A model generated the notes under the pieces. That model made no database searches. It was not told the origin of the DNA and saw nothing but the letters and a program-made list of their open reading frames with translations. From positions 1 to 63,085 of the forward strand of contig CAYMPW010000006.1 of the NCBI GenBank assembly GCA_964392725.1: 63,085 nt of DNA. The letters are read 5' to 3'. A program made the position numbers and the translations under genes. How positions within the stretch are numbered: position 1 is the stretch's first letter; each line of letters opens with the position of its first letter. Origin of the DNA: CAYMPW01 sp964392725. Its GTDB lineage: Archaea; Thermoplasmatota; Thermoplasmata; Methanomassiliicoccales; Methanomethylophilaceae. Below are positions 36,177-45,487 of the stretch, piece after piece.

Positions 36177-36949
36177 TCGCAGCAATGACAGTCATGCTTC
36201 TGATGACAGGTGCAGTATTCTGCATCGTCTCAGATTCCTCTGACGCAATCCACGTGGAAATTGAAGGCGACGAATTCGTCGTTAAGACCGAAGGAACTCT
36301 CGAATATGAATTGGTCGCAATCGACAACGAGCACGACACAACCACAGCATACGATTACACCGCAACACTCTACAACTCCGCAGGAGAATCTCAGAGTAGC
36401 GCAGTAAGTCCCTCATCCGGAACCGTCAATAACAAGTCTTCCGAGACTTTGACTATTGACGCACCTAATGAACCCGGAACATACACGCTTAAAGTTGTTC
36501 TCGATGACGAGACCGGAGATAAAGATGAGGAATACACAAGATCTGTGGATATTCACGTGGTAACACCCATCAAACTCTCTGCAAAGCTCACAAACGAGAG
36601 CACAGTCGGTCTCGATAACTTCGTTGTTTACTTCAAAGTAGACGGCGAAGTAATCAAAGACAGCAGGCAGGTCGTATCTGTTGATTCCGAAAGCGATACA
36701 ACAATTTCCTACGAATGGATAAAATACAATCCCTACGCAGGAAAACACACCTTCGCAATCGTTTCCGACAGTGAAAGTATAATTGAAATCAACGGTCTTG
36801 ACAAAGAAAACGCATTCTTTGTCGGACAGAGTGATTATTCAGGTCTCACAACAATTCTTGTTTTGTTGACCATTATCCTCTTGGCCGTATTGATTTACAT
36901 ATACCGCAAACCTGTCAAGAACCTCGGTAAACCCAAGGCAAGACGTTAA
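36134..36949 (+). CDS. Membrane-anchored extracellular protein coupled to aglB
   Basis: The protein (up to 271 aa) has an N-terminal hydrophobic signal (LIAAMTVMLLMTGAVFCI), then beta-sandwich domains (about 40-230) resembling CARDB or Ig-like modules, then a C-terminal span (about 240-260) and a basic tail. It overlaps the aglB end by about 40 bases and probably shares its transcript, suggesting a partner of AglB or a glycoprotein substrate. The start is uncertain. TTG 36134 gives a good signal peptide but lacks a ribosome-binding site. AAGGGGGG at 36149-36156 has no start codon in this frame at usual spacing. ATG 36185 is the first in-frame ATG. Confidence 0.8.
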   Translation: MGRNEKGGVCTQKLIAAMTVMLLMTGAVFCIVSDSSDAIHVEIEGDEFVVKTEGTLEYELVAIDNEHDTTTAYDYTATLYNSAGESQSSAVSPSSGTVNNKSSETLTIDAPNEPGTYTLKVVLDDETGDKDEEYTRSVDIHVVTPIKLSAKLTNESTVGLDNFVVYFKVDGEVIKDSRQVVSVDSESDTTISYEWIKYNPYAGKHTFAIVSDSESIIEINGLDKENAFFVGQSDYSGLTTILVLLTIILLAVLIYIYRKPVKNLGKPKARR

Positions 36950-36961
36950 ACCTAAAAATTT

Positions 36962-36998
36962 GGCCAGGAAAGAAATTTCCTGGCCTATATTTTTTTTA
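36962..36998. terminator. Bidirectional-looking terminator between convergent genes
   Basis: GGCCAGGAAA/TTTCCTGGCC closes a four-base loop (36962-36985). It is followed by TATATTTTTTTT on the plus strand, ending the aglB pair. The gene on the opposite strand ends at 36996 within the T-tract and may use the same stem. Confidence 0.8.
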
Positions 36999-37580
36999 AA
37001 AATTATTTTTGTTCATTATTACGGCATTGGCAAAATCCGTGCGGGTTTTTTCCATTATGCCTCTTGCAATATCTTGTTTTCTTCTAAGGGGGAGAATCGC
37101 ATCCGGAACATCAAAGACCATAAGTGCGTCACAAATTTCTTCCATGTTTCCGAATATTTTTTCAGCTGTTTTCAAATCTCCTGCCATAAGGTTACTGAGG
37201 AGAAGTCTGCGCATTTCTCCGAGACAATCGGAAAGACCTAAGATCCAAGCCTGTGGCGTAACACCAATTTCTTCAAACGATGGTAATTTTTCGTTTACGG
37301 TTACATTGTAAAACAACGCAGCTTCGGCTACTTCCATCATCGCATCTTGTACAGGCCCTCCGTTTATGAATTCAGGCTCTGCATCAGAAACTAATGCACG
37401 CATGGATTCTAGAGTGGTATTAAGTGCATTCTCGTCAGGATTTCCAGTCTGAATGCCGTGTATAATGTTCTTGGTACAACGAATGATGCGTCTTGACTCA
37501 GATATACATTTTTCACGACTGTTTTCCAAAACATCGAGTTTATTCTCGATAGCGGATATATTTTCTGAAAGTCCATCCAT
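36996..37580 (-). CDS. Translin-family RNA-binding protein
   Basis: A 194-residue all-helical protein matching archaeal translin-like proteins (COG2178). Eukaryotic translin/TRAX complexes process small RNAs and tRNA fragments. It has the heptad-rich N-terminus (ISAIENKLDVLENSRE), the segment TPQAWILGLSDCLGEMRRL and a late LRRKQDIARGIMEKTR. Whether it carries the TRAX catalytic acidic triad cannot be settled by eye. ATG 37580 lies 26 bases from the centre of a minus-strand TATA box (37601-37611), so the message is probably leaderless. Confidence 0.88.
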   Translation of the reverse strand: MDGLSENISAIENKLDVLENSREKCISESRRIIRCTKNIIHGIQTGNPDENALNTTLESMRALVSDAEPEFINGGPVQDAMMEVAEAALFYNVTVNEKLPSFEEIGVTPQAWILGLSDCLGEMRRLLLSNLMAGDLKTAEKIFGNMEEICDALMVFDVPDAILPLRRKQDIARGIMEKTRTDFANAVIMNKNNF

Positions 37581-37615
37581 AATCTAAGGTATAGAGAATT
37601 ATCTTTATAACTTTA

Positions 37616-38392
37616 TTACAGAGAAGAGTAAAAGTTGTTTTTTAGGTTGTTGGAGAATGTCTCTTCACGTTCAATACGTCTGAAATTTTCATTTACAGGA
37701 TATATGAAATCAATATCTTTGTAAAATACATCTACCAAAGTTAACGCATCGGCTCTTGCAAGACCGAAGTAATTATCTTTTTTCAAGTCAAGAACGGCCT
37801 TTACATCTTCGGGCGTTGCATTCTTTTTACCAACCATTTCAATCGCGGCAACAATTCTGCGTATCATATTCCAGAGGTAAAAACAAGCTTTGAATTCAAT
37901 AACGATTATGTCTTTTTCTTTTTCCACAGTTATTGAATCGATTTCCGCCATCGTAGATTTATCATCTGATTTGCAGAAGTTGGCAAAATCGTGTTTTCCT
38001 ATGAATATTTTTGAACATTCTTTTGCAAGATCGATATCAATATTGTCTGAGGGAAGAACGTATCTGTATGTACGTTCGTTAGCCATTCTCGGACCGAACG
38101 TTTCAGATACTTCTGAATATCCACGATAATAAACACCCTTGGAAACAGCGTTCAAGGCTCTCATGAGTTCTTCCAGATTTTTAAAATCTGTATTGAATAC
38201 AAACACATTTCCAAGAGCGTTTACATCGCGATCGGTACGACTGGAACATTTCAAATCAAAGTCCATCTGTCCACTCAGAAGCTCCAATGCTCTAAGGATT
38301 TCTCCTTCAACCGTGGTATATCCCGGTTGTCTTTGCGAACCTGCGAATCCCGATCCGAGATACGCCACTTTTACCGCAACTCTTCTGATCAT
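37616..38392 (-). CDS. truA: tRNA pseudouridine synthase A (TruA/Pus3-like)
   Basis: A 258-residue TruA-family enzyme that makes pseudouridine in the anticodon arm of tRNAs. The catalytic aspartate lies in SSRTDRDVNALGN. Other family landmarks are YLGSGFAGSQRQPGYTTVEGE and FYLWNMIRRIVAAIEMVG. The ATG overlaps the purD stop by four bases, so truA follows purD in one transcript. Confidence 0.94.
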   Translation of the reverse strand: MIRRVAVKVAYLGSGFAGSQRQPGYTTVEGEILRALELLSGQMDFDLKCSSRTDRDVNALGNVFVFNTDFKNLEELMRALNAVSKGVYYRGYSEVSETFGPRMANERTYRYVLPSDNIDIDLAKECSKIFIGKHDFANFCKSDDKSTMAEIDSITVEKEKDIIVIEFKACFYLWNMIRRIVAAIEMVGKKNATPEDVKAVLDLKKDNYFGLARADALTLVDVFYKDIDFIYPVNENFRRIEREETFSNNLKNNFYSSL

Positions 38393-39708
38393 GAACGAAG
38401 TTCTTTCATGTGGTCCACTCTGCGCTGAACCAAAGCTCTTGTACCAATATCATGACGTACTGCAATAGCATCGCATTTTACATGTTTCAAAGCTGCTTCA
38501 CAGTTTTGTTCAGCTTCTTCAATGGATGCTCCCATGCCGACAACACCTACTGCACGTGATGTTCCAGTAACAAGTTTTCCATCCTTCATATCAACATTTG
38601 CGTAAAATACCGCTGCACCACAGGCTTTGATACTTTCTTCGTCCACAGAAATTTCATGACCTGCTTCTGATTTGACGCCATATCCTTTAGGTACAACATA
38701 CTTGCAAACCGTTGCATCCTTTCTGAACGAAACTTTTTCAGAAAGTGTCTCGGTTGCCATGGCTTCACAAACGTCTCCAAATCCTGTTTCAAGAATTGGA
38801 AGGACATTCATAGCTTCGGGATCTCCGAATCTTGCATTAATTTCAATGATCTTTGGACCATTTATTGTAAGCATAAACTGACCATACATAGGTCCACGGT
38901 AGGGACATCCTTCTTCTGCCATTGCATTTACGATATCTTGGAGAATCGCTAATGCTGCTTTTCTTTCGTCGGTATTTACGAAGGGAAGCATATGATCTGC
39001 ATCGGAGTATGAGCCCATTCCTCCTGTGTTGGGGCCAACATCTCCTTCGTATGCCCTTTTGTGGTCCTGTACCAAAGGCATGGGGACAATGTGTTTACCG
39101 TCACAGAATATCATCTGCGTAAATTCTTCGCCTACGGCACGTTCTTCAAGGATTACTCCCGCTCCGCCGATATTATTGTCGAAGATTTCATTGATATATT
39201 CCATGGTTTCTTCATGGGAGTGTAAGTGTTCTCCCTGAACTTTAACGCCTTTTCCACCGGTAAGTCCGATGGGTTTTACCACAATTTCGTGGTTGATTGT
39301 TTTAAGATAAGCTTCTGCATCGTTTGCATTATCGAATGATGCATATCCGAGGTTTCCTGCGATACCATGGTTTTCTACAAGGGTTCTCATGAAAGCTTTT
39401 GAAGTCTCGATGCGAGCTGCGGCTTTGGTTGGGGATGCACATTTGATACCCTCGGATTCGAGAGCATCTACCAAACCAACTTCCAATGGAGCTTCAGGAC
39501 CTACAAATGCAAGTTCTACGCCGCATTCTTTAGCGAAAGCGACAACATCTGGAACATTTTTTTCATCTACGAGTTTGTATTTTACGCTTTTAGCAATAAT
39601 GCCGGGATTAGCGTTTTTCATAACGGAGTAAACTTCTGCACCAGATCTCTGCAATGCATCTACGGCTGCATGTTCTCTTCCACCGCCACCAACAGAAAGT
39701 ATCTTCAT
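38389..39708 (-). CDS. purD: Phosphoribosylamine-glycine ligase (GAR synthetase)
   Basis: PurD joins glycine to phosphoribosylamine with ATP, step 2 of purine synthesis. The 439-residue ATP-grasp protein shows the start ILSVGGGGREHA, the phosphate-binding KPIGLTGGKGVKV, and NTGGMGSYSDAD near the active site. GAGGAATTAAA precedes ATG 39708, and the Shine-Dalgarno site overlaps the hypB stop codon. It is the middle gene of a hypB-purD-truA operon, an uncommon mix of nickel metallochaperone, purine synthesis and tRNA modification. Confidence 0.97.
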   Translation of the reverse strand: MKILSVGGGGREHAAVDALQRSGAEVYSVMKNANPGIIAKSVKYKLVDEKNVPDVVAFAKECGVELAFVGPEAPLEVGLVDALESEGIKCASPTKAAARIETSKAFMRTLVENHGIAGNLGYASFDNANDAEAYLKTINHEIVVKPIGLTGGKGVKVQGEHLHSHEETMEYINEIFDNNIGGAGVILEERAVGEEFTQMIFCDGKHIVPMPLVQDHKRAYEGDVGPNTGGMGSYSDADHMLPFVNTDERKAALAILQDIVNAMAEEGCPYRGPMYGQFMLTINGPKIIEINARFGDPEAMNVLPILETGFGDVCEAMATETLSEKVSFRKDATVCKYVVPKGYGVKSEAGHEISVDEESIKACGAAVFYANVDMKDGKLVTGTSRAVGVVGMGASIEEAEQNCEAALKHVKCDAIAVRHDIGTRALVQRRVDHMKELRS

Positions 39709-39717
39709 TTTAATTCC

Positions 39718-40368
39718 TCATAATTTGAATGTAGCGAGAATTTCGTCAAGGCCTTCATCCTTTTTTACGCTACATTTCATCATTTTCTTTACACCGCCGG
39801 TGAGTTTTTCATAGTCTCCGGTGATAATATCTGGGTCGACACCTACTGCATCACAAATATCCATTTTATTAAGGATTGCAAGATCCGAATGGATGAAAAT
39901 ATCGTGATGTTTTCTTACCATATCGTCGCCCTCGGTTGTGGAGATTACAACAACACGATAATCTGTACCAAGTGGGAAATCTGCAGGACATACAAGATTA
40001 CCGACATTTTCGATAAACAAAACATCATATTTTGAAAGGTCGATTGTTTTGAGAGTGTTCTCGATCATGTGAGCATCAAGATGGCACTCTTTCTGTGTGT
40101 TACAGTTGACTGCATCCATTCCCGATGCTTCCATGCGACTGAAATCATCTACACCTGTGACATCTCCCGCGATAGCACACACTTTGAGACCTTTGGCTCT
40201 TAATTTCTCAGCCAGTTTGATAATCAGAGATGTTTTTCCGGATCCGATAGAACCCATAAAATCAATGGATTTTATTTTGTGATCCTTCAGGAGATGATAG
40301 TTGGAATGTGCAATGTTGCTGTTCTCCTTCAGAACATCGTATTCCATACCTACAGTTATGTTGTGCAT
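39718..40368 (-). CDS. hypB: HypB: nickel-inserting GTPase for [NiFe] hydrogenase
   Basis: HypB is a SIMIBI-class GTPase that delivers nickel to [NiFe] hydrogenase precursors. The 216-residue protein has the P-loop GSIGSGKT (39-46), the metal-site residues in the CNTQKECHLDAHMI stretch, FIENVGNLVCP (G2/G3 region) and NKMD for guanine. It lacks an N-terminal CxxCGC nickel motif and the histidine-rich region of some homologues. The start at 40368 is 25 bases from a TATA box (40389-40396). hypE lies 11 kb away, but no hydrogenase structural genes are in the window. Confidence 0.94.
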   Translation of the reverse strand: MHNITVGMEYDVLKENSNIAHSNYHLLKDHKIKSIDFMGSIGSGKTSLIIKLAEKLRAKGLKVCAIAGDVTGVDDFSRMEASGMDAVNCNTQKECHLDAHMIENTLKTIDLSKYDVLFIENVGNLVCPADFPLGTDYRVVVISTTEGDDMVRKHHDIFIHSDLAILNKMDICDAVGVDPDIITGDYEKLTGGVKKMMKCSVKKDEGLDEILATFKL

Positions 40369-40461
40369 GACCGGTAGATTGCGTCGTGGATATTAACCTT
40401 ATCCGCGCCCGCGGGGGCGCAAAAGACATTAAATAGGGAAGTCTTAGCAGGTGTGAACAGT

Positions 40462-41763
40462 ATGAGCTATTCTGAAGCGTTGTTAAAAAAATTGGAGTCC
40501 ATGGGCGCAACCGAAGGTACGCGCATGTCGGTAACCACCGATGGAATGGACTATGTCGGTACTTTGATGCCACACCATGAATTCAGTTCACCCGATGTTG
40601 TAATTCTGAAACTCAAAAGCGGATACAACGTTGGTATTATGATAGATGAAAATTCCTCAATGGAAGTACTCAGTCAGCCTGAAAAGGGACAAAAAGTAGA
40701 GAAAGAGGAAGAAATTCGCAAAGGACTCCCCAATATCGTTCTTTTGGGAACAGGCGGAACCATTGCATCATATGTTGATTACAGAACAGGTGCGGTACAT
40801 CCCGCGCTTTCAACTTCAGATATGGTAAACGCGGTTCCTGAAATCCGCGATATTGCAAACATTTCTGCGAAAGTATTGTTTTCGATATTTTCAGAAAACA
40901 TGAACGTTCCAAATTGGCAAGCACTTGCTTCCGCAGTTGCGGAAGAAATCAACAACGGAGCGGATGGAATCATTATACCTCACGGAACCGACACCATGGG
41001 TTACACCGCAGCAGCACTTTCATTTATGCTCAAGGATGTTTCCAAACCTGTGATTCTTGTCGGAGCACAGAGATCTTCAGATCGTCCATCTTCAGACGCA
41101 TCAAGCAATCTTATGGCATGTGCCAGGTTCTGTATTAAAGCCAACCGTGCAGGCGTATTCGTAGTTATGCACGACACACCCGGAGACGATTCTTTTGCTG
41201 TTCATATCGGTTCCCGTGTAAGAAAAATGCACACTTCTCGTCGTGACGCTTTCCACAGTATCAACATTTCACCCGTTGCAAGATTGGACAACGCCGGAAA
41301 AATTACCATTCTTTCCGAAGGTTCTAAAATCACCAACGAGAAAGTCGTTGCAAAAACAGATATGGAAAAATCTGTAGCATTACTTCAGTTCTATCCCGGA
41401 ATGGATCCCGAACTTTTCCGCAATGTCTTCATGGAATCCAAAGGAATTGTTATCGCAGGTTCAGGTCTCGGTCATGTCAACGAAAATATGATTCCTCTCG
41501 TTAAAGAGGCAATCGATAATGGAACAATTATCATCATGACTTCCCAGTGTATTAACGGTCAGACAAACATGAACGTTTACAATACAGGTCGTGATTTGCA
41601 GGCTGCGGGAGTTATCTCTGTTTTGGATATGCTTCCAGAGACAGCATATGTCAAACTTATGTGGGCATTGGCCAACTCAAATAATGCTGAAGAAGCTAAA
41701 GAGATAATGAAAACTCCGCTTGCAGATGAAATGGGTTCAAGGAGGGTAATCGATGTCCAATAA
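40462..41763 (+). CDS. gatD: Glu-tRNA(Gln) amidotransferase subunit D
   Basis: GatD is the asparaginase-like subunit that frees ammonia from glutamine or asparagine for the archaeal GatDE enzyme. Residues 96-103 (GTGGTIAS) and 174-179 (HGTDTM) carry the catalytic threonines, and an N-terminal small-barrel domain (about 1-75) precedes them. ATG 40462 with AGGTG eight bases upstream is better than the GTG at 40453. A TATA-like box (about 40428-40437) lies close by. It overlaps gatE by 11 bases, consistent with equal production of both subunits. Confidence 0.95.
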   Translation: MSYSEALLKKLESMGATEGTRMSVTTDGMDYVGTLMPHHEFSSPDVVILKLKSGYNVGIMIDENSSMEVLSQPEKGQKVEKEEEIRKGLPNIVLLGTGGTIASYVDYRTGAVHPALSTSDMVNAVPEIRDIANISAKVLFSIFSENMNVPNWQALASAVAEEINNGADGIIIPHGTDTMGYTAAALSFMLKDVSKPVILVGAQRSSDRPSSDASSNLMACARFCIKANRAGVFVVMHDTPGDDSFAVHIGSRVRKMHTSRRDAFHSINISPVARLDNAGKITILSEGSKITNEKVVAKTDMEKSVALLQFYPGMDPELFRNVFMESKGIVIAGSGLGHVNENMIPLVKEAIDNGTIIIMTSQCINGQTNMNVYNTGRDLQAAGVISVLDMLPETAYVKLMWALANSNNAEEAKEIMKTPLADEMGSRRVIDVQ

Positions 41764-43621
41764 GCCTGAAATGATTTGTGGAATTGAAATTCACCAGCAG
41801 TTGGAAACAAAGAAACTGTTCTGTTCCTGTGAAAGTCACCTTTGCGATGACGGAGAAGGAGCATATTTCAGAAAGCTTAGGCCGACAACAAGCGAAATGG
41901 GTGAAATCGACAAGGCAGCATTGGTTCAGTTCCAGAGAGGAATGGGCTTCCGTTACCAGAGTTGCGATTGTACATCGTGTCTCGTGGAACTCGACGAAGA
42001 ACCACCTCACGACGTAAACAAAGATGCGATGGAAACAACTTTGATTTTCTCATCGATGTTGAAATCCCGCGTAGTCGATGAAATTCACTTCATGAGGAAA
42101 GTCGTCGTAGACGGATCCAATACATCAGGTTTCCAGAGAACCGCATTAATCGCAACAGATGGTTCAATCGATGTAAACGGCAAAAAAATATCGATTCTTT
42201 CCGTTTGTCTCGAAGAAGACGCAGCTCGTAAAATCGAAACAAAAGGCGGAGAAGTTACATATCGTCTCGACAGGTTGGGAATTCCGCTTATCGAAGTCGC
42301 AACAGGCCCCGATATGACGACACCCGAAGAAGTAATGGAAGTCGCGCTCCGCATCGGCACTTTACTCAGAGCAACAAAGAGAGTAAAGCGCGGTATCGGA
42401 ACAATAAGGGAAGATGTAAACATCTCGATTCCCGAAGGTGCCCGCGTAGAAATCAAAGGTGTTCAGGAACTCAGGCTTTTGCCACTTTACGTGGAAAACG
42501 AAGTCAACAGGCAAAAGATGCTTGTTAAAATCATCGGAATTCTCAAAGATCGTGGAACAAAACCTGTTGAGTTCAAACCGGAAGATGTTTCAGACGTTTT
42601 TGTAGAATCCGAATCAAAAATTATCAAAAGCGCACTTTCCGATAAAGGAAAAGTCATTGCCGTAAGACTTCCCGGATTTGCAGGTGTTATGAACGGCGAC
42701 GAAGGTAAACTCAGACTCGGATCCGAAATGGCACAGAGAGCCCGTACAAAAGGCGTTAAGGGAATATTCCATTCAGACGAACTTCCCAATTACGGAATAG
42801 AAGCACGTTTCGTAGACGCGCTTAAAGAGCGTCTCGGAATGACAGGAGAATACGATGCATTCGTTATCTGCGCTTCATCCGAGAAAAAAGCTACAGATGC
42901 ACTTCAGATGGCAACCGAAAGGGCCAACGAAGCATTGGAATTCGTTCCGGAAGAGACACGTGACCCTCTCCCCGATGGTACAACAAAATATTCCAGACCT
43001 CTCCCCGGAGCGGCAAGAATGTATCCTGAAACAGATGTTCCTCCGACTCTTATCACAAGAGAAAGAATGGCAGATATCGGAAACAATCTCCCTGAGCTTC
43101 CCGAAGAGATTGAGAAACGTCTTGTAGACCAGTATGGAATAAATGCTCAGCAATCCAGACAGATTACAAGGCAGAGTAACGACGAGCTTTTCGAGAAAAT
43201 CGTAGATAAGTTCGATATGGCTTCTGTTGCGGCAACAATGTTCCTCAATACATACGGAGAATTGGAGCATGACGGCGTGGATATCAATGCATTAACAGAA
43301 GCAATGATTCTCGATGTTTTCGCAAAACTTTCCGAAAACAGGTTCGCCAAAGAAGCACTTCCTGCTCTTTTGAAAGAAATGGCAACCGGTACAACTTGTG
43401 ACGCAGCAATCAAGAAACTCGGTCTTGAATCCGTGGATACAGGCGAAGCGGCCGCAATCGTCGCAAAGATTGTCTCCGAACGTGCCGATTTCGTCAAAGA
43501 AAAAGGAATGGCATCAATCGGACCTCTTATGGGACCTGTTATGGGTGCGCTCAGAGGAAAAATCGACGGAAAAGCCGCCAACGATATTCTTGTAAGCGAA
43601 ATCAAGAAAATTTTGGAATAA
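41753..43621 (+). CDS. gatE: Glu-tRNA(Gln) amidotransferase subunit E
   Basis: GatE binds Glu-tRNA(Gln), activates the glutamyl group with ATP and transfers ammonia from GatD to make Gln-tRNA(Gln). The 622-residue protein shows the GatB/E start GIEIHQQLETKKLFC, the zinc-linked CDCTSC segment, the kinase-like DGSNTSGFQRTALIA, and the YqeY-like tail. GAGGGTAATCG precedes its ATG inside gatD. Together with gatD this implies that the organism makes Gln-tRNA indirectly. Its end overlaps the convergent HemK-like gene by 20 bases. Confidence 0.97.
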   Translation: MSNKPEMICGIEIHQQLETKKLFCSCESHLCDDGEGAYFRKLRPTTSEMGEIDKAALVQFQRGMGFRYQSCDCTSCLVELDEEPPHDVNKDAMETTLIFSSMLKSRVVDEIHFMRKVVVDGSNTSGFQRTALIATDGSIDVNGKKISILSVCLEEDAARKIETKGGEVTYRLDRLGIPLIEVATGPDMTTPEEVMEVALRIGTLLRATKRVKRGIGTIREDVNISIPEGARVEIKGVQELRLLPLYVENEVNRQKMLVKIIGILKDRGTKPVEFKPEDVSDVFVESESKIIKSALSDKGKVIAVRLPGFAGVMNGDEGKLRLGSEMAQRARTKGVKGIFHSDELPNYGIEARFVDALKERLGMTGEYDAFVICASSEKKATDALQMATERANEALEFVPEETRDPLPDGTTKYSRPLPGAARMYPETDVPPTLITRERMADIGNNLPELPEEIEKRLVDQYGINAQQSRQITRQSNDELFEKIVDKFDMASVAATMFLNTYGELEHDGVDINALTEAMILDVFAKLSENRFAKEALPALLKEMATGTTCDAAIKKLGLESVDTGEAAAIVAKIVSERADFVKEKGMASIGPLMGPVMGALRGKIDGKAANDILVSEIKKILE

Positions 43622-44177
43622 TTTTGAGGACTGAAAGTTTCTCAAAAAATAACGGGAGTTCTCCGAGAACTTCCGTTTCCAACCCTTTTAGAAGTGTATC
43701 GAGTGCATCTTGATCCATTAAGGACGAGATAACAACAACTATTTTGCCACCGGGAAGAAGGTAATCTTTCGATTCCCCGATTAATCGGGGTAAAGGTCCC
43801 AAACCGTCTTTTCCACCGGACCATGCTTGTGCCAATATCCCCTCTTCTTCTACTGGAAGATATGGAAGGTTGAAAATAATCGTATCAAACTTTTCGTTCA
43901 CCGCAGAATACACATCGGATTCACGAACATCTAGCGTTAGGTTGTTTCTTTTTGCATTTTCTTTTGCAAGTTTTACGGCTAAAGGGTTAATATCGACGCA
44001 AATCACATCTGCACCGTTCAGTGCACAATGAAGCGATACGACACCGGATCCGCATCCGACTTCGAGAACTTTGTCTCCCTGCGAGATGTCCAAAGATTCT
44101 ATCAAAAGAACACTGTCTTCGGACGGCGGATAAACATCGCGATTTTCTTCGATTTCTATTGAAAGTGTGTATTCCAC
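43602..44177 (-). CDS. HemK/Mtq2-like protein methyltransferase
   Basis: A 191-residue class I methyltransferase. The SAM site GCGSG (41-45) and the tetrapeptide NLPY (103-106), a variant of the NPPY motif of glutamine- or lysine-methylating HemK enzymes, are visible, as is the family start VYPPSEDSVLL. Archaeal relatives are thought to methylate release factor aRF1 with a Trm112 partner. No ATG is near the start. I choose GTG 44177, which lies 26 bases from a TATA-like box (44199-44207), so it would be leaderless. Confidence 0.85.
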   Translation of the reverse strand: MEYTLSIEIEENRDVYPPSEDSVLLIESLDISQGDKVLEVGCGSGVVSLHCALNGADVICVDINPLAVKLAKENAKRNNLTLDVRESDVYSAVNEKFDTIIFNLPYLPVEEEGILAQAWSGGKDGLGPLPRLIGESKDYLLPGGKIVVVISSLMDQDALDTLLKGLETEVLGELPLFFEKLSVLKIIPKFS

Positions 44178-44247
44178 GATAGGTAATATCTCTGTTTGGT
44201 TAAAAAATCGTGGGAAGTTTTCTATGCTATGTCTTAGATATAGTTGT

Positions 44248-44823
44248 ATGATATCATTAGACGTCCTGGTTATGGGAAGTCTTGTTCTCGACGATGATAA
44301 AAAAATTGTCGAAGCAAATTCCACTTCAGTTTTAATAAAAACAGAAGACCGTTTGATTGTGGTAGATACGAGTTCACAGTTGATGAGGCCCGGTATCAAG
44401 CAGTCTTTCAAACAGATTGGACTTTTCCCCTCGGATGTAGATACCGTAATTCTTACACACGCACACCACGATCATGTTGAAAACTTGGATCTTTTCGAAA
44501 ATGCAAAAGTATACATTCGTGCAGAAGAAGCATCTTCGATTCCAGATTCCATTCCTGTATCGGAAGATATGGAAATAGCCAAAGGAGTCAAACTTGTACA
44601 CACTCCCGGACACACCGAAGGTTCGATGAGTGTCTTCGTACAAGCGGATCGTAAATATGCAATCGTGGGAGATGCAATTCCTCTTAGAAATAACTTTAAG
44701 GAGATGATTCCGCCAAAAATCGCTGTAGATTCGGACGAAGCTCTGAAAAGTATTAAGTTGATAACCAAGTATGCAGATGTAATAATCCCCGGACATGATA
44801 CATTATTTATGACCAGGATGTGA
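44248..44823 (+). CDS. Metallo-beta-lactamase fold hydrolase
   Basis: A 191-residue MBL-superfamily protein with the metal motif HAHHDH (71-76), a later THAHHDHVENL context, HTPGHTEGSMS carrying the next histidine, and a final GHD. At this size it is a stand-alone MBL domain, similar to glyoxalase II- or lactonase-like enzymes; substrate unknown. ATG 44248 is the best start because earlier frames overlap the promoter of the divergent methyltransferase. The next gene begins four bases after the stop. Confidence 0.88.
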   Translation: MISLDVLVMGSLVLDDDKKIVEANSTSVLIKTEDRLIVVDTSSQLMRPGIKQSFKQIGLFPSDVDTVILTHAHHDHVENLDLFENAKVYIRAEEASSIPDSIPVSEDMEIAKGVKLVHTPGHTEGSMSVFVQADRKYAIVGDAIPLRNNFKEMIPPKIAVDSDEALKSIKLITKYADVIIPGHDTLFMTRM

Positions 44824-44827
44824 GAAA

Positions 44828-45487
44828 ATGAGAGAAGTACCCGAGATAATCTATTACGAATGTCCCGATTGTGACGACTACAATAATCACGAAGTTTTGA
44901 AAGGACAGATGGGACGCTCCACACTTATGGGAACGTTCCGTTGCGAAGAGTGCGGACGCATTTTCTCAGGAACAATCAATATTCCTGCCCTCATGACCGT
45001 GAAAGTAATCATCAGTTGTGGAGCAGAAACCGAAACCGCGGAAACCGAATTGGAAACCGATGATACAGTTGCAGTCGATGACGAGTTCTTCCTCGATGAC
45101 GGACGCCGTGTTAGAATCACAGCAATCGAAATCGAAGATGGAAAACACATCAAAAAGACAAAAACCGACAGAGTCAAAGTACTCTGGGTAAAACAGTACG
45201 ATATTCTCAACATCAAAGTATCAGTTAACGATAACCGTAAAACATACTCGGTTCGCATTGAAGCAGAACCTGATGATGATTTCGAAATCGGACAGAAATT
45301 GGAATTCGAAGATTTCGACTGTTACATTCACGCAATCAAAGCAAAATTCAGACTTGTCAGGAGAGGTTCCGTCGAAGCCCGCGATATTGTTAGGGTATAC
45401 GGAAAGATTTCCAGAAAGTCCTATGATGTCCTCGATCTCGAAGAAGACGATGATTTCGTAGATGGCGCATTTGATTTCGACGAGTAA
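44828..45487 (+). CDS. HVO_0476-family zinc finger protein
   Basis: A 219-residue archaeal protein with an N-terminal zinc ribbon: CPDC at 12-15 and CEEC at 39-42. A beta-rich acidic middle and a conserved DILNIKVSVND to RIEAEPDDDFEIGQ region follow. This matches the HVO_0476 (COG1326) family, function unknown, possibly RNA-binding or part of the information machinery. The acidic end (DLEEDDDFVDGAFDFDE) is typical. It is probably cotranscribed with the MBL gene and ends against the convergent HAD gene without overlap. Confidence 0.85.
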   Translation: MREVPEIIYYECPDCDDYNNHEVLKGQMGRSTLMGTFRCEECGRIFSGTINIPALMTVKVIISCGAETETAETELETDDTVAVDDEFFLDDGRRVRITAIEIEDGKHIKKTKTDRVKVLWVKQYDILNIKVSVNDNRKTYSVRIEAEPDDDFEIGQKLEFEDFDCYIHAIKAKFRLVRRGSVEARDIVRVYGKISRKSYDVLDLEEDDDFVDGAFDFDE

